Shown here: piece by piece, positions 10,873 through 21,712 of the stretch
Numbering within the stretch: position 1 is the stretch's first letter
Layout: each line of letters starts with the position of its first letter
Assembly: GCF_932276165.1 (NCBI RefSeq)
Contig: NC_064009.1
Coordinates: forward strand, 7,006,001 to 7,070,000
Reading direction: 5' to 3'
Source of the DNA: Plutella xylostella
Taxonomy: Eukaryota; Arthropoda; Insecta; Lepidoptera; Plutellidae
DNA: 64,000 nt
Notes under the pieces: generated by a model
Told to the model about the DNA's origin: nothing
Databases searched by the model: none
What the model saw: only the letters and a program-made list of their open reading frames with translations
Made by a program: the position numbers and the translations under genes

Positions 10873-11095
10873 AGATGCAGAGGATCTCTCTGGCTGTACA
10901 GCGAGGCAACGCTGCCAGCGCCTTAGGTCCCTTTGCGTCGGATGCGTTCCGGAGCGAAGACATATAGTTTTTTTTTGTTTTGTTTATAGTTAGGCTAGGT
11001 ACCTATAGTCATAAGTTTTTCTTAAGTTTAGAATAAGTTATTTAGATTGTATTGTGTACATAGATATTTACAGTTTGATTAAATGATTTAAATCA
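10873..11095 (+). mobile_element. LINE 3'-end fragment
   Basis: Reading plus strand from 10873 gives KMQRISLAVQRGNAASALGP, continuing to FASDAFRSEDI and TAG. The I.LAVQRGNAAS-type tail is what I recall from the C-terminus of the reverse-transcriptase ORF in several lepidopteran LINEs. An A/T-rich tail with a T-run follows. Only the last ~35 codons remain, so it is a severely 5'-truncated insertion. Confidence 0.6.
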
Positions 11096-11149
11096 AGATA
11101 AGTACTTACAAAAACTATATTAAAAGTTGGTTTTGTAGAAAATGTAGTT

Positions 11150-11245
11150 TCCCACGCGTGGGGAGCGGCGGAGGGTGGCGCTGACTCCGTCACTTCCGGC
11201 GCGTGTCGGCCGGATGTGCCTGCGCGTGCGCCGCCGGAAGTACGT
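11150..11245. promoter_or_regulatory. CpG-rich patch with inverted ETS-like sites
   Basis: An isolated CpG-rich block holds CACTTCCGG at about 11189-11197 and its inverted partner CCGGAAGTAC at about 11232-11241, with CACGCGTGGGG just before. CCGGAAGT is the consensus for ETS/GABP-type activators common in housekeeping promoters. No gene can be attached on either side, so promoter function is inference. Confidence 0.3.
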
Positions 11246-13508
11246 GAGTTTCCACCATTTTCAATGTGATGGAAATCTATGCGTTTCCACGTTTCTGTGC
11301 TTGCGTATTATGCGGTACATGCCTATGTACCTAGGTACTTATAGTATTACGATATTTTGGTCATAACTGTATGTAAGTATAACACCAATCTGTATGTATG
11401 TGGGCTTTTGAAGGCTCGTTCGTTGTGAGTTGTGGGATGTCTCTATGAGTAAATTACTTAACTTATCCATGTTAGACACTCTTGAAGTTGAAAAATAATA
11501 GTTTCATGACTATTGTACAACCATGAATATCAAAATCGATGAAATTGTAAACCGCTCCTCCAATTTAGACAAATTTGCCGCAGGCCGCAGACAGATAGAC
11601 TTGTATCTTGTAACACCCTTATTTTTTCCGGGGTGGTTTAAAAATGGCATGTCACCCATTCATCCTGTAATGCATTTAATATTGTAAGTTCATTTCCCCG
11701 TCACCCGCCGGCCACGCGCCTACTGTGTCCACACGACATGCATTAAGATATGTAAAAAAAATTCACCCTACACGTTATTGTAGCTCTTATTACCACACTC
11801 ATAAGGAGCTAGGAAGCGAAATGTCGTGGCCACGTGGCTTCTATCAAGGGTCGCACGATACGGAATGTTATACATCCTAGGCTTTTAACTTAATGGTTTT
11901 AGCTTTATCTATGTATGTTTATACTTACACATATTTTGTCATATAATAATGTAGGTAAGTACCTATCTTATTTATTTATATATCGTCACAATTTTTCTAA
12001 GCGTGTCAGTGACAAACTAATGCTAGTGTTGTCTAGTGAAACGATGGACTTTAAAGTTACTCGTAGCGTCAGTCTGGCGACTTTGACTGGCTGGAAGTTC
12101 TCTAGATAAACTTCTAATTCTAAACTTCAAAATGACAGATTAAGGTACCTACTCACTATGCTACTCACCTACCTACGACCCTACCAGGTAAGAGAATGGT
12201 GATACATTAGTAATGTTCTATCACATTCACACTGACTAGTTTAGCGAGTGTCCGCGATATCCGACGGAGGTTGACTTGGAGATGAGCCGTCAATATTTGT
12301 GGCAGGATGTTTGCCGCTCTGACCTCAAACAACAACCGTGTGCTAACAGCCTACGGAAATATTTGAAAGACTCATTTTTAAATAAGATAAACTTTACAAA
12401 CTTCTCGGTTAAAGTCAGATTTATGCGTGAAGATCAAGGGTGCTGGGGATCACTCTTTAATCGACGAACGAACGAGAATTGTCACTCAATCCGCACAACG
12501 AGATAGAAGGATAGAGTCTTGGTTAGTGCAGCGCTCCGAAGCTTCGTGAAAACAAAACTGCAACGATTTAGAGAGGGTCCCCCCTGTATCTCCTTCGTAT
12601 GTATTAGGTAAGTACACATGTAAAACATATGTAAAACAGGATAACTTCCTTAGATTGAAGTTATTAATACAAAATGTTTAAAATTAATCAAATAATGAAT
12701 GTTGTTTTCGGATGTTGTATGCTGTATGTATCTATATGTAAGAATGTTAAAGCAAAATTCAGTCCTTGTTGAAATAAAATACCTGCTAGTTTACCTTTTA
12801 TTATTACATACAAACAATTAATTGGGTTATTTTAAAATTTAACTATAACTAGGTAATTAATTTTCCAATAGTTTTGTAATAATGAATACTGATATCATTA
12901 GATCTTTCATTTCAAATCATACTTTATTTATATTTGTGCCTTGAATCTAGATGATTATAGCAGTTATTTAGAATTGATCGTTAAATTATTATACTGCAGT
13001 ACGGCCTTTTACATTAACATCTATGGGTACTAGTCATATCATACGTTGGTGTTATCTATACGTTCATCATGACGGACTGAGCGGATGGTGGTCTTGACCT
13101 TTACACGATAACGCTGACATAACTATATTGATAACAAAATAACAATTTTAATGTAAAAAAATACTACTTATAACTATTATGGTTGATTTAGGTACAGCAC
13201 TGTTTTTTATACATGCTACGATATATCTGAAAGATTATGGAGCTATTCCAATATTTTGACACATTTGAGGAGCGGAGGAGATAACAAGAGCAATAAAAAT
13301 TTCAACACAAGAAAGATTTGTTGTGGATTTGTTAAGAGTAGATTTTTTGCTCCACTTGGACTATTATAAATATGGTAGATAAGATATTGCTAAGTTTAGC
13401 AAAGCATATTATTTATAATGAATCTACCTATGATTAAAAAAATATTAGTTTAATAATGTGACGAATATATTTTAATTTTTTATGAATAATAACAAAAAAG
13501 AAATATCG
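11245..13508. other. Intergenic DNA, no gene seen
   Basis: AT-rich, no supported coding frame. A decayed MITE-like copy sits at 12434-12597 (listed separately). T-rich sequence just below 13509 serves the tRNA-Arg gene as terminator. Confidence 0.5.
12434..12597. mobile_element. Decayed MITE copy (CAGGGG...ACTCT family)
   Basis: Shares gcagcgctccgaa and gagatag...agagtc with the clearer copy at 47403-47543, and has similar borders (ctggggatcactct on the left, gagagggtccccccctg-like on the right). Divergence is high, so assignment is tentative. Confidence 0.4.
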
Positions 13509-13581
13509 CGACCCTGCCAGGATTCGAACCTGGAATCTTCTGATCCGTAGTCAGACGCGTTATCCGTTGCGCCACAGGGCC
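13509..13581 (-). tRNA. tRNA-Arg(ACG)
   Basis: A complete 73-base cloverleaf. Acceptor GGCCCTG pairs with CAGGGTC; the D-arm has GGCGCAACGGATAACGC; the anticodon loop is CTACGGA with anticodon ACG (13548-13546); the T-arm is CCAGGTTCGAATCCTGG. The internal A and B boxes are intact and no intron is present. A T-run downstream (CTTTTTT after CGATATT) fits a Pol III terminator. It differs from the copy at 25420-25492 by one D-loop base (C here, T there). Confidence 0.97.
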
Positions 13582-15428
13582 AGTTGGTAATCGGGTCAAA
13601 ATTTATGTGTACAACATAATTGTATAATTTTCCACTAATTTATGGTTTTATCTTCATCAGACTCAAAATGCTGAAAAGTCGCATAACTTTATTTACGACA
13701 CAGAGTTTTGTCACGTGGCTTTATTTACTTTAGTTTAACGAAACTGTATTGTTTTGTTACACAATGTAGTTCAGCTGCAGCTGTGATCAATAGAGATCAT
13801 TAAACTAATTAGTGCAATAGTACTCAATAAAAACCATTAGTATAAAAGAGGCCGCGGCCGCGTGCAGCTCACGTGCGCTCATTAGTACACGCTCCGGCCG
13901 CTAGCGGGGGCGGCGCTACTGCGCAAGCACTTCTAATTTGCTATTGATTGTTCACCATTTAGAAGGTTTTGTACGTGCTTTTTGGTTATTTACGACGCTG
14001 CCACTGCTGTAATGCTGATTTAATTTGAATATTTATAGTTGTTTATTTTTATGATGCAGCATAACTATATAGTTTACGTCTATTTATATGCTTATAGAAA
14101 ATATATGCGAAAGAAAAAATATACTTAACACCAAGCTCCGTCTACTATCAAGAGTCTTTATGAACAGATAAATCTTAACTTTACTGACGGATATTTTACA
14201 TCCTATACAACATTCACTAAATCTAATTTGAATAAATTAGCAGTTGAGATTTCACGGTAGGCCATTAGCATTTCATCGGAGGCCAAGTTGGCGCCATCAC
14301 TATACATACATCACTATGATAAAAGTTTCAACCTCCGATGTTACCAAAAAATATTTAAATTAGGTAAGCTGATATCATGTTACCTTATTATGTTCTTTTC
14401 ATCTCTCTTAGATAGCTAAATATTTTTGGCAAGTAGGTACTTAACTAAAAAGTTATTAGTACTTACCGATAGTACCTACCTACCTCTAGAATATACTCAT
14501 ATCTGCACTATACCTATAAAGTTATATATACTTAAACATATTTTATACTGCATAAAAGATCTGTGCACAAAATACAGTTTAATTTATTTATATGAACCAA
14601 AGATAAATGCTAAAGTACTTAAGCATTTTCTATCAGTCAACCATATTTAGAGTAGTCTTATTTTATTAATATACCTACCTCTTACAAACAAAAATTTTAG
14701 TATTTTTATAACGATTCATGGCCGAACTAAAAAATTACAACAAAGTTTATTTACGACTCGAGTCGTTGAAATAAACGCGAAAAGCGCATATCATCGCCAA
14801 CCACTCCAGTATTCTGAGATCTAATAAACAAGCTTCATAGAGCGTTCACGATGACAGATATACACTTCACACTTCTTCTGAGCTCCAGCGCTGTGAGATG
14901 AAGTGTTTACGCTAACCGCTAAGTATCATGAACTCTACGCTACAGAGTTAATGAAATTTGCAGATCCATCATGCGAGATGTAAACTAATGTCGACTAATA
15001 TAAACATTGTAAAAGGAAATGCCTGTACAGTGTACATGGTGCTTTAGCTTTGATAATTACAAAAGCACATTAGCCATAGTATTGTGAATTCATTTTGACA
15101 TTTTGAAAGTAACATTGGGTGGTACGAAATTCAAAATTTTCTAAAGTTTCCTTTATCGGCATAAACGTTGTTTAAAATTAATTCTCGATTCATTCTCCTG
15201 TTCAGTTTTCTCAATTAGTCATAACAAAAAGTTTTCAATCATAATAGGTATAGGATAGGTAGGTCCGGCATTGCCGGCTAGAGGTTGATAGCTGGTGTTT
15301 GCTTATCAAGGGTCAGCGCGGTGCGTGGGCGCCGTGGGAAACACAAACACAACTGGGTGACCATTGCCCAAGCTCCAAGGACTGCATGTCATGTATAGTT
15401 TATGAGGTCTTTATCCTCAGCCTTTAGT
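13582..15428. other. Intergenic DNA, no gene seen
   Basis: A CpG-rich patch at about 13848-13920 (gcggccgcgtgcagctcacgtg) holds adjacent CAGCTC and CACGTG motifs. The rest is AT-rich. Short frames here lack support. Confidence 0.45.
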
Positions 15429-15616
15429 ACTTGTAGGTGTAAAGTCTTTAAAATTTTAGTTATCTGCACAAGTAAGACTCATTTCAATGTTAAAATAAAA
15501 CTAGATAATAAGTACCTAACAAACTTGTAGGTGTAAAGTCTTTAAAATTTTAGTTATCTGCACAAGTAAGACTCATTTCAATGTTAAAATAAAACTAGAT
15601 AATAAGTACCTAACAA
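15429..15616 (+). repeat. Exact 94 bp tandem duplication
   Basis: Two copies, 15429-15522 and 15523-15616, each from acttgtaggtgtaaagtc to taagtacctaacaa, with no difference that I can see. The identity indicates a very recent duplication or an assembly artefact from two haplotypes. It contains no frame. Confidence 0.95.
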
Positions 15617-17958
15617 TCTAGAATCCTCTTGCAGCTTGATTAAGAATGGTTTGAAATAGCATGCATTATTCGTTGGTCTTGACCACAAGGATCAAAGTTC
15701 ATGTATTCGCCCGGAAGGAATGCGGCATGCGACTTGGTGTCGAGTTCCGCCATTATATCGTTGATGGCGCCAGCACCTGATATTTCTAAGAATTGTGGAC
15801 ACAGGAGACTGCTGACCACAGTGGAGACTGATTCGATCTGGCGTGTGATTTTAATGAAGAAATAATTCAGCGAATTTAGTCATCGACCGATGTTAACTGC
15901 CAGTTTTCCTAGCCTTTAGCCTCTATCCATCGGTAATTTTCAGATACTTACCAATAGATAGATTAGTACCTACCTAAGTAGATGTTCTGTATACCACCGC
16001 GCGATATTTATGCAGGCGTACAGCTTACCCACCCAGCAATTATAATAATCATAAGTGAATTGAGTGTCGTGTTTTATAGCCAACTGACCATTTATGACCA
16101 TTGACCGTGCCATATCCAATAGCGGCGCTCGGCAGTTGTCCAAATTAAGTGGCTAAGCCCGCTGGTGTCCTCTGTCTCATCAGGGCTAATGCTTGCATAT
16201 GTCGCCCGCACCATAGTCACCCTATAGCTATCTGCATAGACCATCACCATTTTCTGTTGACCCTCGCTCATGAGCGGGCGTGTAAGGGTTACAGAAGATT
16301 TCAGGGGTACTGAGGGATGGTTGTTTACGGATTGCACATTGTGTTACGCCATATGGAGTATTAGGAGTTAGGTCTGTTGGGACGGCCGGTCGCGAGATTG
16401 GTTCGGTGGAGTGCAACTGGCGATGTTCTGTACAAACATGGTTTTTAACTTTGCGACAGTTGGATGCATTTGTTTGTTAACTCCGTTGAGGACGTGTCCG
16501 GGTTGTTCTATGATTAACTCGTTTAAAAAAGTCGTAGCGTAGCTAGTAGGTACATACTCCTTATTATGCCGTGGAGTAGGGATATTAAACCTTTAAGAGG
16601 TAAATAAGGTTTCAGTATTATTATGGAATAACAAGGTGTATCGGCACTAGTCGGCAGATAAATACCTATAGTAGGTACTTACACGTATAAATCACCTTGA
16701 TAAAGATATTTTACTGTAGGTCAGTTTCTTAAACGAGTTTTATTTTTTTTATGTCGTTTTAAAGGCTTTTGTCTTTCCTCGTTAAATCAAACCCATTTCG
16801 CATTCGATTCATGTAAGTACCTATGTTGTACATATATTTAAGTAATTGAAGTTATGTTTGTAAAGTGTCACAATATTTATAAAACTACTGAAGTGAAATG
16901 ACATGTTCATACACCGACGAATTTACAGGCCATCTGTCAAATTACGACGTCATATCGTATTCATATCGCGATTTTATGTGACACTGTACAACTTAATCAA
17001 AACGTGCACTTGTTCGCTTTTAGAGGAGGGTCCGGAGCGTATATTTTGTTTCGTCCGCAATATTTGTACATTAGAGGTCTCGGCTGGATGCCCTCCCCCG
17101 CTGCCTGGGGTGGGGAGGGGTGCGGAGGGGAGAAGCAAAGTAATGAAACCTTAAATCCCTGGTACGCACTCGTAATCCCATGACGAGAAGTTAGTGCAGG
17201 GGTGCCAGTTGGCCGGAGCTAATGCGGTTTTGTGTTTCATTTGGATTCGCAAATTGTGTTTTAGTCGATTTGTTGTGTTGTTCTATGTAGGTAACGTTGT
17301 TACTGAAAGCCCTTCTACTCTGGATTTGTTTTCTTTTATACCTGAAAAACTTACCTCTTTAAAATTTACTGCTCCGACACGTTGTTGTGTTTTACAAAAT
17401 CTAGGGCATTACGCGTAGCACAAAATGCTTGTTAAAAACAAAAGTGTCAGTTTTCGTGATCATATCGCTTCGTTTTGCAAGTGTTACGTTATCGGATCGG
17501 CGATCGTTCGCTTGTCGCAGCCCTGCGGGGGGCGCGGCGGGGAGCGGGGGGCGGGGGCGGTAAAAGTCTGAGTCCGGCCGCGGGCGCTGCACGTGCACTC
17601 TCTTAATGAGGCCCTGTCTCCGGACAACCACCTTCACTTCATCTTCCCGCGACGGATTGTGCCAGATTATACATAGATAGGCTGATGTCTTTGTTGCACA
17701 CGTGCATACACATTAGGATTTAAGGATTATAAACAAAAATATATGTTACAATTGGCGGTTATCCAACTAAAAGTAATTTCTTCCAGACAACTTCGATGGA
17801 GGAGATAAAATATTTCTTCATTATTTTTTCTGATTCGGCTAATTTGTATCCTGTCTACTATAATAATGAAACCTCGTATGAAATATGTATTATAATAAAA
17901 AAATAATACAACAAAATGTAATTATTTTATTGATGAAATAAATAATTGCAAAAAGATT
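15617..17958. other. Intergenic DNA, no gene seen
   Basis: Overlapping minus-strand frames at 16092-16416 have no recognisable domain. GC-rich blocks occur near 17085-17135 and at 17526-17560. No supported gene. Confidence 0.45.
17526..17560 (+). other. G-quadruplex-forming tract
   Basis: Runs of three to six G separated by short CGC/AGC/C spacers on the plus strand, enough for four G-tracts. It sits in a CpG-rich island (17510-17600) that might be a promoter or enhancer, with no gene attached. Confidence 0.6.
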
Positions 17959-18040
17959 CGCAGCCGGTAGGATTCGAACCTACGCTCCCAGAGGGAATCT
18001 GATTTCTAGTCAGACGCCTTAACCGCTCGGCCACGGCTGC
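17959..18040 (-). tRNA. tRNA-Ser(AGA)
   Basis: An 82-base tRNA with the long variable arm of the serine type. Acceptor GCAGCCG pairs with CGGCTGC; the D-arm contains GGCCGAGCGGTTAAGGC; anticodon loop CTAGAAA gives AGA (18007-18005); variable arm TTCCCTCTGGGAGC; T-arm GTAGGTTCGAATCCTAC. AATCTTTTTG downstream provides a Pol III terminator. No intron. Confidence 0.97.
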
Positions 18041-19486
18041 CATGCTCAATGAGGTGAAATTATCTATCATATTACTTTTTAGACTTTAGGCAGTAATGTG
18101 CTGAATTAAAAAGTTGATGACACAAATTATGACTTATTTATTGTCGTTTATGAAAAATGTCGTTCAGTTCAAAGACCCATTAAGGGACCCATCCCCGTCC
18201 CTACATTCGCGAGATTAAACTGAAACATGACAAGTAAGTTTTTGTACTTATTACTTACTTACAGTTTATAAATTCTGCCCCAGTCTTATTTTACGTCTAG
18301 ATTCAAAAAAATATTTTTTTAGGTACTTACTTACTCAACATAATTTTAGAAATTTTATCATTAATAGGACAAATTCATGCAAAGGGCATCATATCCCATT
18401 CATATTGACCTAGGTAGGATGCACGTAATAGCATGGTGTGTGTCAAATTCATTCACTGTATTGTAGCAGGGATTCCATGACACGCAGCCGCCGTGACGTG
18501 GACAATGGCGCGGCGGCGGCGGAGCGGCCCTCCAGTCCCGCCTCGCTCCGTGACCTCACCCTGATTCAGACCACTATACTCAATGCATGTAGAAGGTACG
18601 TACTGCGTAGAGGTACTATATAGGTAAATACTTTTGAGGTGATTATAGATAGACTACAACATTTACTTGTAACAGAACAACGAGCCGCTCTCTGATAGTG
18701 TATCATGCTTTTACGAACTTTTAGTCATCTTTGGCCTTAGACAAGTAAACCACTATCTCTGTCTTTGGCCTGTAAAAACTTTACATTTACATAGAAATGC
18801 TCGACAAAATGTTGTAATTACTCTAGGTATACTCACTCATCTTTATGTTAAGCACAAAATTACTGCTAAACGGAAAAGGCCTGAATTGCTTCGAGAAAAG
18901 GATGCTACGGCCGTGCCGCTTTTTGCTCGACTTGGTGGGCAGACATTGTTCTATGTATACAACAACACATGCAAGTAGACAATGACGCGAGCTGAATTTA
19001 GCCGTGATTCAATTTCAATCAATTTATTCACTACACTGCACTGCAACCTTGGGTCGAATGCATACGAATCGTACGATATCTGCATCGATGAAAAATAAAG
19101 TGAAAATAAAATGGATTTGACATTTTCTGGACGAAATAATTTTGAGGAAAGTGTGACTATAATTTGGTATTCATGATAGTGACAAAAAATATGTAAATTC
19201 TCACAAAGTCAAAACATAATATTGACTTCCAACAAAAACAATAGTCTACCCATTTCCCGTCCCGAAATTATTCATAGGGTGCTATAGACATTTTGAGTTC
19301 TCAGGGGAAATTTCCTTATGAGTGTTGCCCTTTACACCCTTTGAATATTTAAAGCCTTGCCCTTCGGAGCCTCGGCAGCCGTCACCCCCGACCTTTGTGC
19401 TGCTGTAGTGTAGTCATGTTCACATTTTAACTTTGTTTCGCTTTTAGTTATTCAATATGGCGGTTTCGGTAGGCATATACCCCCTT
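18041..19486. other. Intergenic DNA with a decayed MITE trace
   Basis: No supported gene. At about 18832-18890, tatactcactc followed by acaaaattactgctaaacgg and aaaaggcctgaa matches the left part of the TA-flanked MITE at 49580 (ataaaattactgataaacgg), so a broken copy lies here. Confidence 0.5.
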
Positions 19487-19565
19487 ACTCATAGAAAAGT
19501 TACAGAACGTTTTAGCTATGCATCAGCTAAAACGTTCTGTAAGTTTTTTATGAATAAGAGGGATA
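19487..19565. mobile_element. Hairpin MITE
   Basis: Near-palindrome of about 78 bases. The core arms TTACAGAACGTTTTAGCT (19500-19517) and its exact complement (19525-19542) surround a 7-base loop, and the outer arms (cccttactcatagaaaag / tttttatgaataagaggg) pair imperfectly. It has the form of a very short fold-back MITE; a microRNA-like precursor is a less likely reading. Confidence 0.6.
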
Positions 19566-20505
19566 GAGTACTATTTAACAAACGGAAGTAGGTAGGTATT
19601 GGAGCTGGAGCATGCTGAAAAACAGCGTCGTTATGAAACAAGCTTTCAGTCGACATTGTTGAGCATGATGCCATTTTCCAGAACTGTAGTACCTACTTAC
19701 CTATTTTATAACTCTTATGTTAAGTCTAGTTACTGTCCTTGTTAAAAATGTCATGTGTTAATTTTTACTATAGAATTAAGTATTTATGTAGTAGGTTTCA
19801 TTGGTTTTTGGCAATAAATGCTATTTTTACTTTTTACTTCACTTTCGTATTAAATTTACTCTGGTAAATAGTTATGCTGGAAACTAGTAATGTGTTGACT
19901 GACCCAAATATTGTTTATAATAAGTACTTATACCTAGTCGTAATGTAACTAAAGGATATAAGGTATACATTTATTTGATATCACAATGCTTTTACAACGG
20001 TTACTACCCTCTAGTGTTTGTCAAAGAAGATCACTCTCACTGCTTAAAATTATGAAAGCCTACGAAGTTGACCGTAGCACATTCGTAGCCGCGTAGCAGT
20101 GCAAGAAGCACTTAAATCTTAAAGTTTCCCGTAAGGAAAATCCCCTATATACTATTGTATTTTACTATGCTTTTCTACGTATTGAAATGATAAGAGCTTA
20201 GTGCATTAGGTACAATCTAGGTGCTTAACACCTGAACCTCAGTGTAGATAAGTCTACATAGTCATCGTTGACATCAGATAAACCACTTAATTTAGATTGC
20301 TGTTTACTTTACTGATTGCCTCTTATCATGGCCTATTTTGTTTATTCGTGGTACCTAAGTATAGAATTAGGGATCCGCGAATTAGAGTCTTAATTAACAG
20401 GGTTATACCTGGGTACCGGGGTAGGTCAGAAGCAATTAGGTATAAGTACTTAATTCCATTTCAATCACAATGTTAGTATTTCAGTTTTTGTTGTAGATTT
20501 TGTTT
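19566..20505. other. Intergenic DNA, no gene seen
   Basis: AT-rich, no recognised repeat and no coding frame of note. Confidence 0.5.
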
Positions 20506-20728
20506 TATCCTAATCCTAACTAATATTATAAATGCGAAAGTAACTGTGTCTGTCTGTCTGTCTGTATGTCTGTTACTCTTTTACGCCAAAACTACTAAAC
20601 GTATTTAAATGAAATTTGGTATACATATGATCTAGACCCTGGGAAAGAACATAGGCTACTTTTATCCCGGAATTCCCACGGGGAAAACTTTTTAAGGCGA
20701 AGCGAAGCTCGCGGGAACAGCTACTTTA
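20506..20728 (+). repeat. Interspersed repeat with (TCTG)n block, copy 1
   Basis: Begins tatcctaatcctaactaat, then ataaatgcgaaagtaactg, a tctg microsatellite, tactaaacgtatttaaatg, and ends ggcgaagcgaagctcgcggg. A copy in the opposite direction lies at 41050-41280. The layout is that of a very common lepidopteran repeat, often the 3' end of RTE-type LINEs or a derived SINE; I cannot decide between these. Confidence 0.75.
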
Positions 20729-20795
20729 TAATATTTATAAATAAAAAACCATTAAATATGAGTAAGTACCTATCTAGTATGACACCTTTTCGCGA

Positions 20796-20955
20796 AAGGC
20801 GGGATCAGACGGTTCATTTTTCGTTCATTTCTGTCTTTCATTCGAAATGATACGTGTGAACGTGAACACAAAATGAAACAAGAGTGCAAACAAAAATGAA
20901 CCGTTCACTCGTGTTCTTGTAATGTTCACTCGAATGAACCATCTGATCCCGCCTT
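20796..20955. mobile_element. MITE with ~23 bp inverted ends
   Basis: AAGGCGGGATCAGACGGTTC opens the element and gaaccatctgatcccgcctt closes it, an inverted repeat with one mismatch. The interior is rich in repeats of gttcatt/aatgaac. No coding capacity. Family not named. Confidence 0.75.
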
Positions 20956-21489
20956 AACCTCAAAAAGTGCTGTTTTCCGACGTTTTAAGATAATATCCAC
21001 AAGAACGAGCATACGAGAAAACATAAACTATCATAGTTCATACAAACTATCAATACATGTATTCTAGGCCTACAGAAATCTAAAATCTAAATTACAAGGT
21101 TTATCTGATGAAGCCATGAGTGTTGGTGGCTTATCTACCCGGAGGTTCAGGTGTTCAGCACTCAGATTGTACCTAATGTACTGAATTATTGTAATGTGAA
21201 CTAACTCCAGCTACTAAATACTTACCTAAATACGAGGAAAACCCTTAAAACACTTGACAGGGATTCATTACTACTATAACGTGCTACAGTAATGTTACTA
21301 AAATTGACATAGTTTCAGTAACTAATTACATCTGACATCTGTATATATGTGTAAGTACATATATTAGTATGTAAGTAAGTATTAAATCCTTTAGTTACCA
21401 CTTACATAAGTACCAACATATGCTTATTGTTTTTTTTTTGTTTTTGTTTAAGTTGTTTGTATAAAGTATCGCCTAGATATTACCACATA

Positions 21490-21710
21490 CAGTCACGGGC
21501 AAAGAACAGTTCCACTTTCAAAATTCAGACACCAAATGGCCCTAATGATTTGAAAGGAATATTTAACAAAATATTTACGAATAGTTGGTGATATTCTGAT
21601 GCACCGTTAAATGTACTTAAATATTGCAGAAGGTGTCATTAAGTTGGTTTTTTCCATTTAGGCATAATTTGGTGATTTTCTCAATGGTAATTTTTCATGG
21701 CTCGTGAGTG
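21490..21710. mobile_element. TA-flanked MITE, copy 1
   Basis: A 221 bp element with ends CAGTCACGGGC...AGTTCCACT and ...CATGGCTCGTGAGTG, flanked by TA on both sides (21488-21489, 21711-21712). Length, ends and interior (tattctgatgcaccgttaaatgtacttaa) match the 220 bp copy at 49580-49799 in reverse. TA duplications suggest Tc1/mariner mobilisation. Confidence 0.82.
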
Positions 21711-21712
21711 TA

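Noticed and set aside
16092..16416. Two overlapping minus-strand frames
   Set aside because: No domain, no exon borders of quality and no repeat match recognised.
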